Source: Yamagishiella unicocca
Lineage: Eukaryota > Chlorophyta > Chlorophyceae > Chlamydomonadales > Volvocaceae
Assembly: GCA_003116995.1 (NCBI GenBank)
Contig: BDSL01000129.1
Coordinates: 1 to 64,000, forward strand
DNA length: 64,000 nt
Direction: 5' to 3'
The notes under the pieces were generated by a model that was given only the letters and a program-made list of their open reading frames with translations, was not told where the DNA came from and made no database searches. Positions 18,168-30,474 of this stretch are shown one piece after another; position 1 is the first letter of the stretch, and each line of letters opens with the position of its first letter. Made by a program: the position numbers and the translations under genes.

Positions 18168-19260
18168 GTGTGTTGTTAGGTATGGTTCGTTGACACTAAG
18201 TAACCGTTACAACAACTAAGTAACGGACGTCGTCTTATACCGCCTGGTAACTTTCGGTGTTGGGTGGTAGCTGGCTCACGATCGGAGCTGCAGGGATAAG
18301 GTGCGCACATCGGGCCCACAGAGCCTCAGCCGCCTTAGCACGTGCGGGATGCCGCATCTGGTATTCCCGGCCGTGCTCGAAGTATCCTCTCGCACGAGGT
18401 GCCCAGTTGCAGACGTGTAACAGCAGTGTCGAGCATAGTTGCCCCCGCAAGCAACAGTGCAGCTGTGGGCCGCGCTTCGGTCGGGAGTCAGGATACCCGG
18501 GGCAGACCCCGGAAGAGGTAGCGACTTGCGGCGTTCACCTGCTAACGTGCCTACGACCTGGTCAGTTGTAGCCTGAGCACTAACGACAGCGCACGCCAGT
18601 CAGGCCTGGAGTCGGCCACGACGGTCAGCCAGGAAAGCACGAGTGTTACACGTAGTGTCCGTGACGGCCGAAGCCTGCTGTGGGGCATGACACATCCCTA
18701 AACCACAATGAGTACTCAAACTCCCGACGAATGTCGGCGTACTTGGCGCTTTCCATAATAACGTGCAGCTCGTCTTCCACAGCTTTCAGCACAGCACCTA
18801 ACAGTTACTACTACCTGCAACGTCGCTAGCTCAGACCTGGCTCGGCCCTGGGGTCCCAGCATCCGAGTCTAAACCTCATGAGGGTCTGGTGCATCCGCGA
18901 GGCATAATCCCATTAGCATGCTGGAGCCATACAACGGGCTCCCCACCCCCATGTGCTAATCCTATCCATTGATGGTAACACCAGGCCTTGAACCCCGTGG
19001 TAGCAAGATTAATAATGGCACAGAAGGCCTGATGGCACAGCTGGGTGGCTGGGTACGCTGCTGCCCCGCGCTGTGTCGTACCGCAGCGTACCAGGTTTCG
19101 ACACAGCGCTGAGCGAAATGCCGCACAGCAACGTCCCCGAACACGTCCGAGGAAGTACCCTAAGCTACAGACAGCGAGCGACACCAGTGGTCCTTTATGT
19201 ACGACAGCACATCCGCTGCTGGGCTGCACGTCTGCAGCGCCAGGCCCGGCCGCACGGTCT
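18168..19260. other. no gene recognised
   Basis: Mixed-composition DNA between the PHD fragment and a minisatellite. Short minus-strand frames, for example about 18450-18235, are open but show no motif. It may be the rest of the decayed retroelement. Confidence 0.4.
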
Positions 19261-19262
19261 GC

Positions 19263-19432
19263 CGCCACACTGCCAGCTCCCACCCCGCCACACTGCCAGC
19301 TCCCACCCGGCCACACTGCCAGCTCCCACCCCGCCACACTGCCAGCTCCCACCCGGCCACACTGCCAGCTCCCACCCCGCCACACTGCCAGCTCCCACCC
19401 CGCCACACTGCCAGCTCCCACCCCGCCTCCTG
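19263..19432. repeat. 22-bp minisatellite, ~8 copies
   Basis: The unit is CACACTGCCAGCTCCCACCC plus CG or GG. The CCCCGC and CCCGGC variants alternate along the array. Both strands stay open through it and make spurious Gly/Trp- or His/Pro-rich ORFs. No flanking gene was recognised. Confidence 0.9.
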
Positions 19433-20460
19433 GACCCGTTGCCAGCCGCATCCCGCCGGTCCGCCGCGCCTCCCAGCCAGCCAGCGGGTCCAGCACTGCG
19501 TCGTACCGGTAGTAGGCACTCAGGCCTGGCGGCGTCGGCCGTGCTTGCACCCCTGGGCCCCACGGGTCGCTGCTCGCTCTGCACGCCTTTCCAGGTCCTC
19601 CTCCCAACCCCCTCCGTCCGTTCGCTTACTGGCGCCTGGTCGTCCTCCACTCACATGGCTGGCCCCTCCGTCGAGGTGGCGACTCCCCGCCACTCCATGG
19701 CCAGGTCTCGTGGGGCTGCCGCTGCCGTCGGGCGCCTGGCTATGCGTGTGACTGCCACACCACCGTTACTACACCATTGCTGGCCGGCTTGGCTCCCTCC
19801 GTGACATGCACCAGCTGCACCAGCCCACTCACCGGCCCGCCCCCTGGGTCGCCGCGTCCCATGTGCGGCCGGTGCTCGCCGTTCCTTGCCGTCCGACCGT
19901 TTCAAGGTGATAGATTCCATTGCTGCCCTGCGCTTGCCCATGCTTGCCGGTGTGTCGGGCCTACGGCTGTACAGGTCACTGCTTCCTCCTCCGTCTTTCC
20001 CCGTTGCGGGGGCGGGTGGGATGGGCATATTGAGGATCTGAGGCGAATAGGCTTACTACAGGCAGGGACCCAGTCATGTGCCGCAGAGGCTGCCGCCACA
20101 CCTCTCTAGTGGTCCGTACGGCGCATACGTAATTGCGCTTCAGGAAATGCTGGGCATTTCGATCACACAACCACTCCAAGCTGAACGCACGCTGTTAAGA
20201 TATGCTGGCAGCTTGTAGCGGTGGGTTCCATTCTTCCGACTGGCTTGGCAAGCTATCTGTGGGCCAGGGCAGCCACCCGTGGCTTCGTATCTCCCCTGGT
20301 TTTTGTGCTGGTTTTTGTGCATTCCAATCGTGACACGGGCCCTCACTCGCCAGTCGCAACCAGAGATATCGTACACGTGAAGCCGATAACGACACAGGCG
20401 GGTAGTGCGTGGTAGCTGGGTCCGGCGGAACGTCGTTATGAGGTCCAAAAGGCTGCCGCA
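19433..20460. other. no gene recognised
   Basis: Open frames on both strands, but none has a recognisable domain. Nothing else was seen. Confidence 0.4.
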
Positions 20461-20466
20461 TGGGGA

Positions 20467-20960
20467 CAGAAGGGATGGACCGCGCTGTCCAACGGGCTTC
20501 CACAGGTGAGAGAATTGACGAACCGCGCTGTTCTAAGGGATAGCGCGGAGGGTAAAGGAGGGGTGAACCGCAATGTCCAAATGGCAGTCACTGAGGGATG
20601 AGGGATGAACCGCGCTGTTCGAAAGGCTACCGCAGGGGGAGAGAAGGGACGAACCGCGCTCTCCAAAGGGCTAACGGGGGGTTACATTAAAGGAACCGGT
20701 AACGTGACTGGGGAAATGTAGTGGGTGCATGGCCTCCCGGGGGGGTTGAGAGGAGGGATGAACCGCGCCGTCCAAAGAGCAGTCGCTGGGGGAAAGGGGG
20801 GATGAACCGCGCTATCCAAAAGGCTACCGTAAGGGGAAAGCAGGGATGCACAGCGCTGTCCAAGGGGCTACCACAGGGTGAGAGAAGGGACGAAGCACGC
20901 TGTCCCAAAGGCTACCGCAGGGGGGAGAGGAGGGATGGACCGCACTGTCTGAAGGTCGTG
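20467..20960. repeat. ~43-bp tandem satellite interrupted by an element end
   Basis: About ten degenerate units with the core GATGAACCGCGCTGTCCAAA, then GGCTACCGCAGGGGGAGAG, at 20467-20670 and again at 20745-20960. The gap is filled by a right-end copy of the dispersed element. Unit length varies by a few bases and units differ by several substitutions, so the array is old. Confidence 0.8.
20683..20742 (+). mobile_element. dispersed-element right end inserted in the satellite
   Basis: TTACATTAAAGGAACCGGTA, then ACGTGACTGGGGAAATGTAG, then TGGGTGCATGG. It is the same terminus as at 6940 and 38450. It splits the satellite array, so it arrived after the array had formed. Confidence 0.6.
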
Positions 20961-21124
20961 CAGGGTTAGCCTTTATGCAAACACAGTAACCTCACAAGTG
21001 ATGCCATGTGAGCGACGACCACAATGTCCGTAGCCAGGGGTCCACAACCAGCAGCTACATGCCTCACACAACCTGCCACATGTATTCTACCGTACGCGTG
21101 CCTGATCACCGCGCAGGGCAAAAA

Positions 21125-21690
21125 TTTCGAATTAATTTTTAATTCGCGCAGGTCTCTTGAGGTATTATTTTTCAGTTCGCGCAGTGCTGTAGGGTATATC
21201 TTTTAGTTTCGCGCAGCGTAAAAGATGATGTTTCGCGCAAAGGAATCATGCATGCTAGTAGGAAGACTGGAATGGCGGAATGTCTATGTAGTTTAAATAA
21301 ACTCTCGCGCCGTACGGAACTCGTGCGAGCCGCACGCTCGCGTCTTTCCCAGAAGCTAGCAATGCATTCTAGAATGTCTGCAAACGATACTGTACCGTAT
21401 GAGCGGCACAATCGCTACCCCAAGTAAATCTGATAGGCAATCAAGACGACAGCTCTCGCGAACTTCTGAACCGCTGATATCAATATCATTACGGTAGCTC
21501 GAAGAAGGTATCTGTTCTACGACTCAATGTCCTCCTCCTCCTCCTCCTCCTCCCCGGCCCGGATGGCTGGGCAGGGTAGGAGTGGGTAGGGCTAATTTAC
21601 AGATTCGCGCAGGCCTCTCGGGGTATTATTTTTTTCCATCGCGCAGGCCGCTAAGGCATTTATTTAATTTGCGCGAAAGTGCACTTTTTT
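21125..21690. repeat. AT-rich repeats with a TTCGCGCAG core
   Basis: Two clusters (about 21125-21240 and 21600-21690) of 30-36-bp units that begin with TTCGCGCAG and continue into T-rich DNA such as GAGGTATTATTTTT. They are strikingly AT-rich for this window. Between them lie (CTC)n at about 21530-21553 and unremarkable DNA. Confidence 0.6.
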
Positions 21691-22008
21691 CCGAGTAATT
21701 AATTACTTATTAGCGTTGATATCACGTGGGTACGGTATGTAGTAATAAGGAACACATACACACCAACATCCACATCCAGCGGCAGTGTCGGCTGTCGCCC
21801 CTCGTGTCCCGCCGCCCCTCTGAACACCCTCCAACCGAATAGTGCAGGACGGTAGGAGCCTCATCCGTCCACAAGCGCAATTGCTCACCCGCCCTGTTGT
21901 CATAAGCCGCCATCACCCCGCCGTCCTCTGGCCCATAGGGTACGCACAGGAGGTAGGGCCACACATACGTACGCGTGGTGCTTGAAGCTATCTATTCCGA
22001 GCCGGCGG

Positions 22009-22048
22009 TTACATGTCAGTCTTAGAATGGAGGACAGCCGAGGTTACA
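22009..22048 (-). terminator. candidate TGTAA polyadenylation signals
   Basis: TTACA at 22009-22013 and 22044-22048 reads TGTAA on the minus strand, about 290-325 bases past the stop codon of the ankyrin gene at 22332. Either would suit a volvocine 3' UTR. Confidence 0.4.
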
Positions 22049-22331
22049 CTACTCGAGTTCAGGAACTTTTATTGGATTATGAATGGAACGCCCATGTATG
22101 CGTGCACACCGGGCAGGCGCTGGACACATTCATTCATACCTAGCCAGCCAGCAGCCACACATAGCCTCTCAGTCATACCGGTACAGGCTGAACGGCGAAG
22201 ACATCCATTAGCCTCCCTAGCGCCAAGGAGCAAGACTTGCCATACATCTCCATGCGTTTCAAAGTCAGTAGTGACTTCACAATAAACATACATACGTGGC
22301 GCCAGCTGTGGGCTGCCTTGACAGCCGCAGC

Positions 22332-25300
22332 CTAAATACCGTCTAGCTGCTGCTGCTCCCGTTGCTGCAGTCCCTGCTGCTGCTGTTGCTGATGCGGCAT
22401 AATGTCGTGTCGTGTGGCGCTGCATGTCAGTAGCTTTTGGCGTTGGATTCGTTCGGCTTTGGCTTTGGCTTTGCTGATTTGTAACCGAATTTCCTCTGCA
22501 TCTGGTTTAAGTGTAATGTCTAGGACACCGTTGCCATCCTGTGCAGCCGGGCGGCGGCATCGGCAGCGGGATCACAATGGGCACCACAAGGGGCGTCAAT
22601 GGTCATTGGAAGAAGGCAAGACAGAGGCAACGGCATGGCAATGCACACAGCAGTAGCACGTGGTACGGATAGGTGGTGAACATGGGTCAGGGGCGGTAAG
22701 GTGAGGAGGGGAGCAGGAATCATGGGCGGTACGGCAAGGGGGTTATGTAGCATAAGTCACGCTAGGCGGCAGGAAGCATGCGTCGCGGCCGAGCAGCGGA
22801 AAGCGGCCGATCCGAGGGGTGCTGCCCGCAACAGCCACAACGGTACGGCAACAAGGTGTTCCGCTTAGCGCGTGGGGCCGCTTGCCGGTAGCCACTGGTG
22901 CTGGGGGACCACGTACGTTGTTAAGGATACTCGAATTCGCGCCCGCCTCCACCAGGCTCTTGATTACAGGATCCCACCCCTCTAGTGCGGCCAGGTGGAG
23001 GGCCGTGTTGCCGTCCTGCCATGCGACAGCAACGAAGGTTCGTAAGAGAGGGGTGTACAGCCCCTACCAAACGGCTATATGGGTTAAATCAATGATTTAG
23101 CAACGGCAGGACGGCGGGCCCGGTAAACAGACTCAAGGGTAGCTTACCATGCACGGAAACTGGCTAAACGCTTTCTTTCACGGCTGGCAACATTTGAAAA
23201 TTTGGAATCATCCCCACCCTAGGCCCTCGTGCGAGCTGTCACTATCCGTCGGCCCCCCTGCTGTATGGATGCCACGATGCGCTGTCCATCACCCTTTAAA
23301 TCCGTGCTGCGAGAAGGCCTACTCGGACACCTCCCCTGCTGTCGCAAATCCCCCCTTAATTGGCCAATGGAAGCAGCCGCTGATGTGCCACATACCCACT
23401 ACTCGGCAGCATCGTGCAACCATCTGCCTTATTACCAACCCCACCCTTAAAACCCTAAAACCCCACCCCCACCTTGTTGCACGCGTCAATATCTGCCTTC
23501 CTGCCGATCAGCATCTCCACAACGTCCGCGTGGCCGGCACGGGAGGCGGCGTGCAGCGCGGTATCCCCACCCTGCATGAGGAGGGAAAGAAGGGGAGGGG
23601 CCGAGCCTGGGTGAGTGCCGACACAATGACTCGGAGTACGTAGTGCAGGGCGAGCGGCCGTTGTCCCTTTTCCCATCCACCAGCACACGACAGGCATGCC
23701 TGACCTCCTAAGGAACTCCCAAGAGTACCCTAAACGCTGATGCGGTGGCTTCCGTGGAAGGAGCCAAGCCAACTCCCTTGCTTCCAATCATATGCACACC
23801 GCGCTGAGCTGGGCCCCAATGTCCCACGCCCCTTTAGTTCCCCCCCCATGTCCATCCTCGCCTTCATTCCCGAAATGCACGTCGTGTAGCGTCGTACAAC
23901 CATCGTGGCGCCACGTTCGTACACCCGCCGTACAGTGGGAGTGTAAGCATGCATGAAAAGGCGATACCTACCGCGGATGACAGTGGGTGTAAGGACCCCA
24001 GGTTACAGGGATCTTGCGGCGTCGCGGATTTGACCGCCCCTCGTCGCCACCATTGCTATGCTGCTAGTCTGTCATCGGCACGCCCCGCCCATACCCGTGG
24101 AAGCTGCACATCGCTAATAACCCGATAGTCAGGCGCCAGAACACGTCCGCGACGGACCGTGTACGACCCGCCGCGAGAGTACGACCCGTGAGGTACGACC
24201 CGTGAGGTACGACCCATCACCCACCGCGTCCGTGGCGTTGACGTCCGCGCCTCCCTCCTTAAGTAGCAGCTCTGCCACTTGCAGATTGCCGCAGACGCTT
24301 GCCTTGTGCAGGGCGGTCTGTGCTGAGGCCTGACACATCCAAGGAGGGAAAATCCGCACGTGTTTGGCGCACATCCGGCGTTTGGCAAGCTCACAATTGC
24401 TGGCAACAACTGAGGTCTGGCAACGGGCATCTTGCTTGGTAACACCCGGAATGCACGCATGGCCAGCCAGATATCCCGCCGTGTGATTGCTTGTTTACTC
24501 CCCAACGACGACTGCTGCTGCTCACCCCCTTGGCGTGCACATCTGCCCCCTTGCGTAAAAGCACCCTCGCCACCTCCTGGTGCCCGCCGTCGCTTGCCAG
24601 CATCAGGGGTGTCGAACCGTCCTGTGAGCGGGGGTAGTGAGCGCGAGCACACTCACACACGTAAGGTCACAACATACGCAAGCTACCTAGCTGGATAGCC
24701 GGGGTGGCGGGTGCCGACAATTGGAACCAGATTCTCGGCAGCACAGTGCAACACCACGATTGCCATTACCCCAGACCGAGATATTGATTCCCCCCCCTTA
24801 CACATACACGTGCCTTGTTCTTGGCCTCAACCTCCGCGCCCGCGTCCAGCAGCATCCGCGCCACGTGGGGATGGCCTGCGGAGCAGGAGTAGTGCAGCGG
24901 AGTGTCCTGTACCTGCGGGTCGACACGACGGCGCATCAATGCACGTGAAAAGGAGAGGGGAGGTAAGGTTCATGTGTGATGCTGCTGCCTACTGGCGGCC
25001 ACATTGGTAAACGTCGTGTCGCGGGCAGCATGCATGCTAGTTGCGGGATCGGGGCTTTCTGAGGAACCCGCATGCCTATGCTGCTAACCCTCGGAATTAC
25101 AGCGGTGTATAATTGAGATGCTAGCGCGTCTCAATATTGTGATTGAGCTGGTGTAAAAACACCTGCTCAACCACAGTAAATGGGGGTTGTCTTTAAATCT
25201 AGACCCATGTAAACTGCAGTTGTTAGATGTGTGCCGGCTGGCACACATCTAACAACTGCATATATCGAAGATGGGCAGGGTTTATACTTACTCAACTCCG

Positions 25301-28300
25301 GGTTTGTTTTAACGTGGTGTAAAACAAACGCTGTGGTTCAGTGCCGGGGCACGCCAGAGTTGTGTACCGGCGAGAGGCCGCTGCCTTCTGCAATGACTCG
25401 GACATATCTGAAGATAAGACGGTTCTACATTGCGTGTAACATCAGACGTGACCGCTTAGGTTAATGCGAGGGCATCATTATTGCTGTAGTCATGATATCC
25501 GGTTGACGCGCACCAAACAATTTTCACTAGTATTTGGCTGTACACCTTACATTCATTGGAGTAAGGGCCATTGTAAGACGAGTAGCCACCTCCGCTTCAC
25601 TACGGTGGCTCGCTATGGAGATACGTATCCTGGGTATGTCTAAGGTCTCATCGTCGGTTCACCTTCCATGACCCTCATCATGGCCGACTGTAAGGCTTCA
25701 TCCATTCAGTAGTTATCATTACCCCTCCCGGACTGCAACTTATGCTCGACCCTCTATCGGGCGAGCCACCACACAGCAGGCCTGCCTTGTTGCCTTGCTG
25801 CCTTGCTCGCTGGGCCTTGCTGCTGCCTTGCTGCTGCCTTGCTGCTGCTTCACAGGCGAAGAGCCGAAATCAAGGAGATAGATGGCCAGCCAGGTCGGTT
25901 GTACGCACCGAGTCCTTGTCGTTCACGTTGCCGCCCTCTCGAATGAGCAACTCCACCAGCTCGTGGTACCCCCGGTGGCTCGCCTTGTGTAGCCCGATCC
26001 GAAGGCTCTTCTGATGCAGCCAAAGAAGCAATTCCGGGGTTCGGGTTCGTTGCTTGGATGCTCGGGCGGGGTCCAGGCGCGCGGGGTTGTGCGGAGAACC
26101 CATATACCGTTTGTGACATACGTATGGAGTTCGGGGTGCGTGGGTGGGCAGGAGGAACCCTTGAGAGCATTGTATCGGCCGGTGCAACTAGCAACAGTGA
26201 AACTTCCATTTGCCAAACGTGTGTATGCCGACGTGTGTATGCCCAGCAATCACGAGCTTGATGCCAGGGTCCTTGCGCCCAAGTATACGTCCATCCATAT
26301 CCCGAAGTCCATGTGACATTGGCCTCCTGGCTAGTTTAAACCTTATGTTCGATGTTTCCCGTAAAGCAGACCAATCAATGCCTCCGCACGTGCTGGGCGC
26401 CATAAGCCCGTCCCCCCCTCCTCGCAACCCCTCCACCGACATGGTAGCACGTGCTGGGTGCCGTGAGCCCGCCTCCCCCTCCACCTCCGCTCGCCCAAGA
26501 GCCTTGGCTGCCTGCCCACCTTGTTCTTATCGTTCACATCCGCCCCAGGTGCAGACAGAAGCCGCTCAACGACTTTCACGTGCCCCTTGTCAACGGCCAC
26601 ATGGAACGGCGTGTTGCTGGTCTGCGGGCGGTGGCAGGGTGTGTCATCATACGGTATGGCATAAACACATCAGCATGCGCGAGCAGATAGGTAGACTGCT
26701 GCATGTGCCAGAGCAGATGGGTTCGAGGGAGACCCGTGGATGTCCGAAAAAACCGTTTAAAACAGAAGTTTTGAGATGCATGCTGGAGAACTGGGTTGGG
26801 GATACTAAAGCCGAAGGTCGTAATATGACCTTTGGCGGCTAAGCTATAGCGGCTACGGCGAAACGAAAGGAAGCGAGGACCCCACGCGACGCACGGAAAC
26901 TTTTCGCAGAATCGGTTTTGGGCGCTAGCAGGAGAACTGGGGGAGTTGGTGAGCTATGGGAGAGCGGACATTGCGGTCCGGTCCCAGTCCCAGTCCTAGT
27001 CGGAGTCCCAGTCCCGACCCGCCCGAATACCGACCAGATGCGTGAGGAAGCCGGTCATTACCAGAGGAGGTCCGCTGTCGTCCAGGAGAGGAGGCCGAAG
27101 CCGCGCCGCGCCGCCATGGGGGACGCGAAAGCCCAGACGCAGGTCCCGACGCCCGCAGACAAGAACGCAACGACTAGCAAAAAACTACCAGAACAGAGGC
27201 CCAACCCAGCGGCGGAACTCACCTGGCCAGGGCCCAGAGCGGGTGGGGAAGGCGGTCGACGCGAAGCATGCGGGCAAGGGGCACCAGGGGCACCATGTGG
27301 GCGTTAGGAACAAAGCCAGGCGCGGAGCGGGTGGACAGGGGTCAAAACAACGAAGAGGCCCCAGCGGCGCGGCGAAAGAGGCGGAGGCAGGGAAGGGGAG
27401 GTCGGATATACGGGTACGGGTACGATGCGGTCTGGTACGGCGGTGTACGGCGGAGGCCTGCACGACGGAGGGAGGAAGTGAGAAAACATGGGGCGTGAAG
27501 ATGCGGGACAGGGGGGCAAAGCGAGCAGACGAGGAGACGGGGGGGGGGCTGCTGCCACCACACAGCGCGCTCAGGCTGACACTAGCTACTGCTGGGACAG
27601 TGTCTTCAGCTGCCGGCGGCAGGCTGCAGGGTGTGGCACAGCGATGGAGGGGACCGCAATGCTACCAAGCAAGTTTCAACATACACACATGCGACGGACA
27701 GGCCAGTGCGCTCAGGGCTCCGAGGGACCTCGACGATCACTGCAAGGTCTGTTCAGGGCGCGAAGTCTGAGGGCCAAGGCTGGGCTGATATGGACATCAC
27801 CCGCCCGCCCACCCTGTGGGTATGTGTAGCCGTACGTACGTACCCAGTCTGGGATCGTCACGTCCGCCCCCCACCGCAGGAGCATTTCCACCACCTCCAA
27901 GTGGCCGGAGCTGCAGGCTACATGCAGCGGTGTGGACCCGTTCTGCAGGGGTGATGTGTGTAGTGGGGGTGAGAGTAATGATGACCGAGGGGGGCAGTTC
28001 GAGGCGGCGGCAACAGTACCCCGTCATCACCAGCCCATCACCAGCGCAATAGAGGAGTGGCAGTGCAGACACGTGAACTGCATGTATGGCGCTGTGTACG
28101 GTGGTGTGCGTGTGGCGTGTCGCCCTCATCCCTACCTTGTCCAAACTGGTCAGCTTCGCGCCCCTCTGCAGCAGCAGACCCACCACATCCTTCATTCCAT
28201 GGAGGCTGGCCAAGTGTAGGTGGGACAGGCCTTGCTGCAACGGGGAGAGAGGGGAGGTGAAGAGGAAGAACAAGTGGTAAGCGAGGTAGTGATGGGGCGA

Positions 28301-30247
28301 GCACGCAGCAGTGAGGAGGAATAATGATCCATACTCCGGCCGAAGCCTGGCGTGGTTTATAGGAATCCCCGGGATTTATACCGTCCGGCGCATAGCTCTC
28401 AGATCTGAGGACACTAGGGATTACTCAGTTGTTTGTTTACACACATTGTCCGTATCTCTGCGGCCCCTATCCATGTGCCAGCGCCTTCTGGACCCGCTGG
28501 CCTTTTGATGTATGGGTATCAGCCATCCCGTATCACAAGGTCACCTCGTTAGGGCCTTAGATCCGCACTTCCCGGGCGGAGCATTTAGGGGTTTATAATA
28601 TTTTTAATAGTAAATTTTTTAAATATTGGGTCCTGCCAGTATGAGTGGACATGGCCACAGCTGAAGAGCCGCGCGATCCATGCTGCTCTACCCATACCAG
28701 GGCCCCCAGCAGACCCATCTCCCTCCCCAGTTCTCACTGAAAAGCAGGCCATTGGAGGTCAGAATCCAACCAGCGATTGTTGGTAAACAATCTGTGGTTA
28801 GACACCCTGACTCTCAGGTGCCGTCTTAGGGGATAGCAGTGAGAAGTTGGATGACCAGTGGATCATGAGGAGCCATATGTGCAGCAGCCACTCACGCAAG
28901 GGCCATGCAGCAGCCCCAACACATATTGGTACACACATATGTCCTAAGGAGGCAGGATTGTATGTCATATCTCCACCTATCCTGCCGAGTACTCAACTTA
29001 GGTTTACTTGGAAACTCCCCGCCGCCCAGATACAACAGTGCGCTCATTTTCACCACATACATAAACTAATAACGCTGTTCGTGCAGGTGCCTGCTGCCTG
29101 CCACACGCCCACCGTGTTCCGGGCTTCAATGTCCACCTCCAACCTCAGCAGCATTTCCAGGAGATCCATTCGGCCCTTGATGCAGGCTACATGTGACGGG
29201 AGGTTGCCATCCTTCAGTTGGGGTTTCAGTTGGGGTGGGCAGGGAGATAGGGAAGGTGGGAGAGAGGGAGCGATGGGGGCGGGCAAGAATGGATACCTGG
29301 CAGCAGTGGCAGCAGCAGCGGACCACATCGCTCCATGCAGCTGGTTCGCGGGTGATAAGCGGTACATCACAGCACCGGGGTTGTGGAGAGGCCAGCGGGG
29401 GTGCAGCACTGGGGGTGTGGAGGGAGGAGGGTATGTATGTAGTGCCAAGGCACACAGACAGATAGCGCCATGCCCCCACATATATCACACCCCATCACCC
29501 CTGGCATGCTGGCAGTGTTCTCGGTTACCATGCTGGGCTCGTCATCCCCTCATCTACCAGCATGTTGTATCATGACCTTAACAGAAAAGGTCTCGCGAGC
29601 AGATGTAAGACAGATCCATCTTTCATGATACATCCCAGGACAGATACAACACAGCAGCTAGTAGACCATGATGGCAGCCTCATGCAGTGTGTAGTGGTGG
29701 AGCATCACCACTAGCTATGGTGGAGGCTAACCACTGATGAGTAAGTGATGATACCCACCACACCCATGCAACACTTGACAAGCGCACCTTGGTGTCGTCC
29801 TTCACGGCCACCTCTGCCCCCGCCCACAGTAGTGCCTCTGCCACCCCCTTGTGGCCCGCATTGATGGCGCAGTGCAGGGCTGTGTACGTCGCCTGCACCC
29901 CACACCGTGGCTACACACGAGATAGACCGTGCGATGGGGGAAGTGAAGCAGTGGGCATGATAAGTACGGGAGGATAGGACTTGGGGGGCGATTGTTAGTG
30001 ACAGAAAGAGGGGCGGGTGGGTACAGAAGACTGTTTTTTGCGTGTACGAAAGCCACCTTCCTACTTAGCATCAATCACAACGGCCAAGATGTTTAAGCTG
30101 GCTGCACCCCTGGTCACCCCCCATCACCACCACCACCAACAGCCAGGTGCTAACCGTGGCCATGATGTTAGGGTTGACTCCATTGTCCTTGAGCAGCCGC
30201 ATCACAGCCACCAGATCGCCGCTGTGGCTGGCCAAAAGCAGAGCCTT
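22332..30247 (-). CDS. ankyrin-repeat protein, 12 one-repeat exons plus C-terminal exon
   Basis: Twelve minus-strand exons each encode one ankyrin repeat of 31-35 residues, all starting and ending in phase 0. They lie near 30247-30155, 29892-29788, 29211-29113, 28234-28136, 27942-27844, 26621-26520, 26010-25909, 24912-24814, 24621-24526, 24317-24225, 23571-23473 and 23015-22917. Typical cores are GSTPLHVACSSGHLEVVEML, GDTALHAASRAGHADVVEML and DGNTALHLAALEGW. The last exon (about 22535-22332) encodes a Lys/Ala helix and a Gln-rich tail ending ...QQQLDGI and a stop. The exon at 24912 appears to use a GC donor (AAG|GCACGT). Ankyrin repeats mediate protein-protein contacts; no catalytic domain is present here. 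The first ankyrin exon follows a leucine-rich-repeat exon in matching phase, so this block is probably the C-terminal part of a larger gene starting further right. Confidence 0.8.
25111..25329. other. cluster of four hairpins in an ankyrin-gene intron
   Basis: Four inverted repeats lie in 220 bp. 25112-25118/25129-25135 is 7 bp. 25143-25154/25159-25170 is 12 bp with one mismatch and an AAAA loop. 25215-25235/25240-25260 is a perfect 21-bp stem with a GGCT loop. 25302-25311/25320-25329 is 10 bp. The intron lies between ankyrin exons at 25909 and 24912. It could be a structured RNA, a microRNA-like precursor or the folded end of a transposon. Confidence 0.65.
26720..27540 (+). mobile_element. 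~820-bp dispersed element, copy A
   Basis: Begins GTTCGAGGGAGACCCGTGGA, continues with GTTTTGAGATGCATGCTGGA and a palindromic GAAGGTCGTAATATGACCTT, and then a conserved ~550-bp body. It is closely similar to copy B (38450-39345, reversed) and copy C (42474-43292). The body keeps an open frame (GELWESGHCGPVPVP...) in all three, but it resembles no known protein. Copy A stops at a G-run near 27540 without the right terminus seen in copy B. It lies in an ankyrin-gene intron. Confidence 0.75.
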
Positions 30248-30474
30248 CTGCAAGGTAGGATGGGAGTGTTGAAGGCCAAATGGTATAACAGGGAGGTAGA
30301 GGAGCAGTCAACAAGGTCGGCAGCAGCTTCAGAATGCCATGTGGAGCACCTGCCACGAGACATGCATATCTTATGAGGTCCGAGCATATCTTCACTGAGT
30401 GTGTGCTAGAGTTAGCAGCAGCTGGTGATGTGTATCACCTACTCCATCCATCGCCCATCCCAGTCTGCACCCAC

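Noticed and set aside
19263..19432. CRISPR-like regular repeats
   Set aside because: The repeats are directly contiguous tandem units without unique spacers, and the DNA is eukaryotic.
29660..29740. Possible inverted repeat around GTAGTGGTGGAGCATCACCACTA
   Set aside because: A short, AT/GC-simple palindrome of about 8 bp in an intron, no better than chance for this length.
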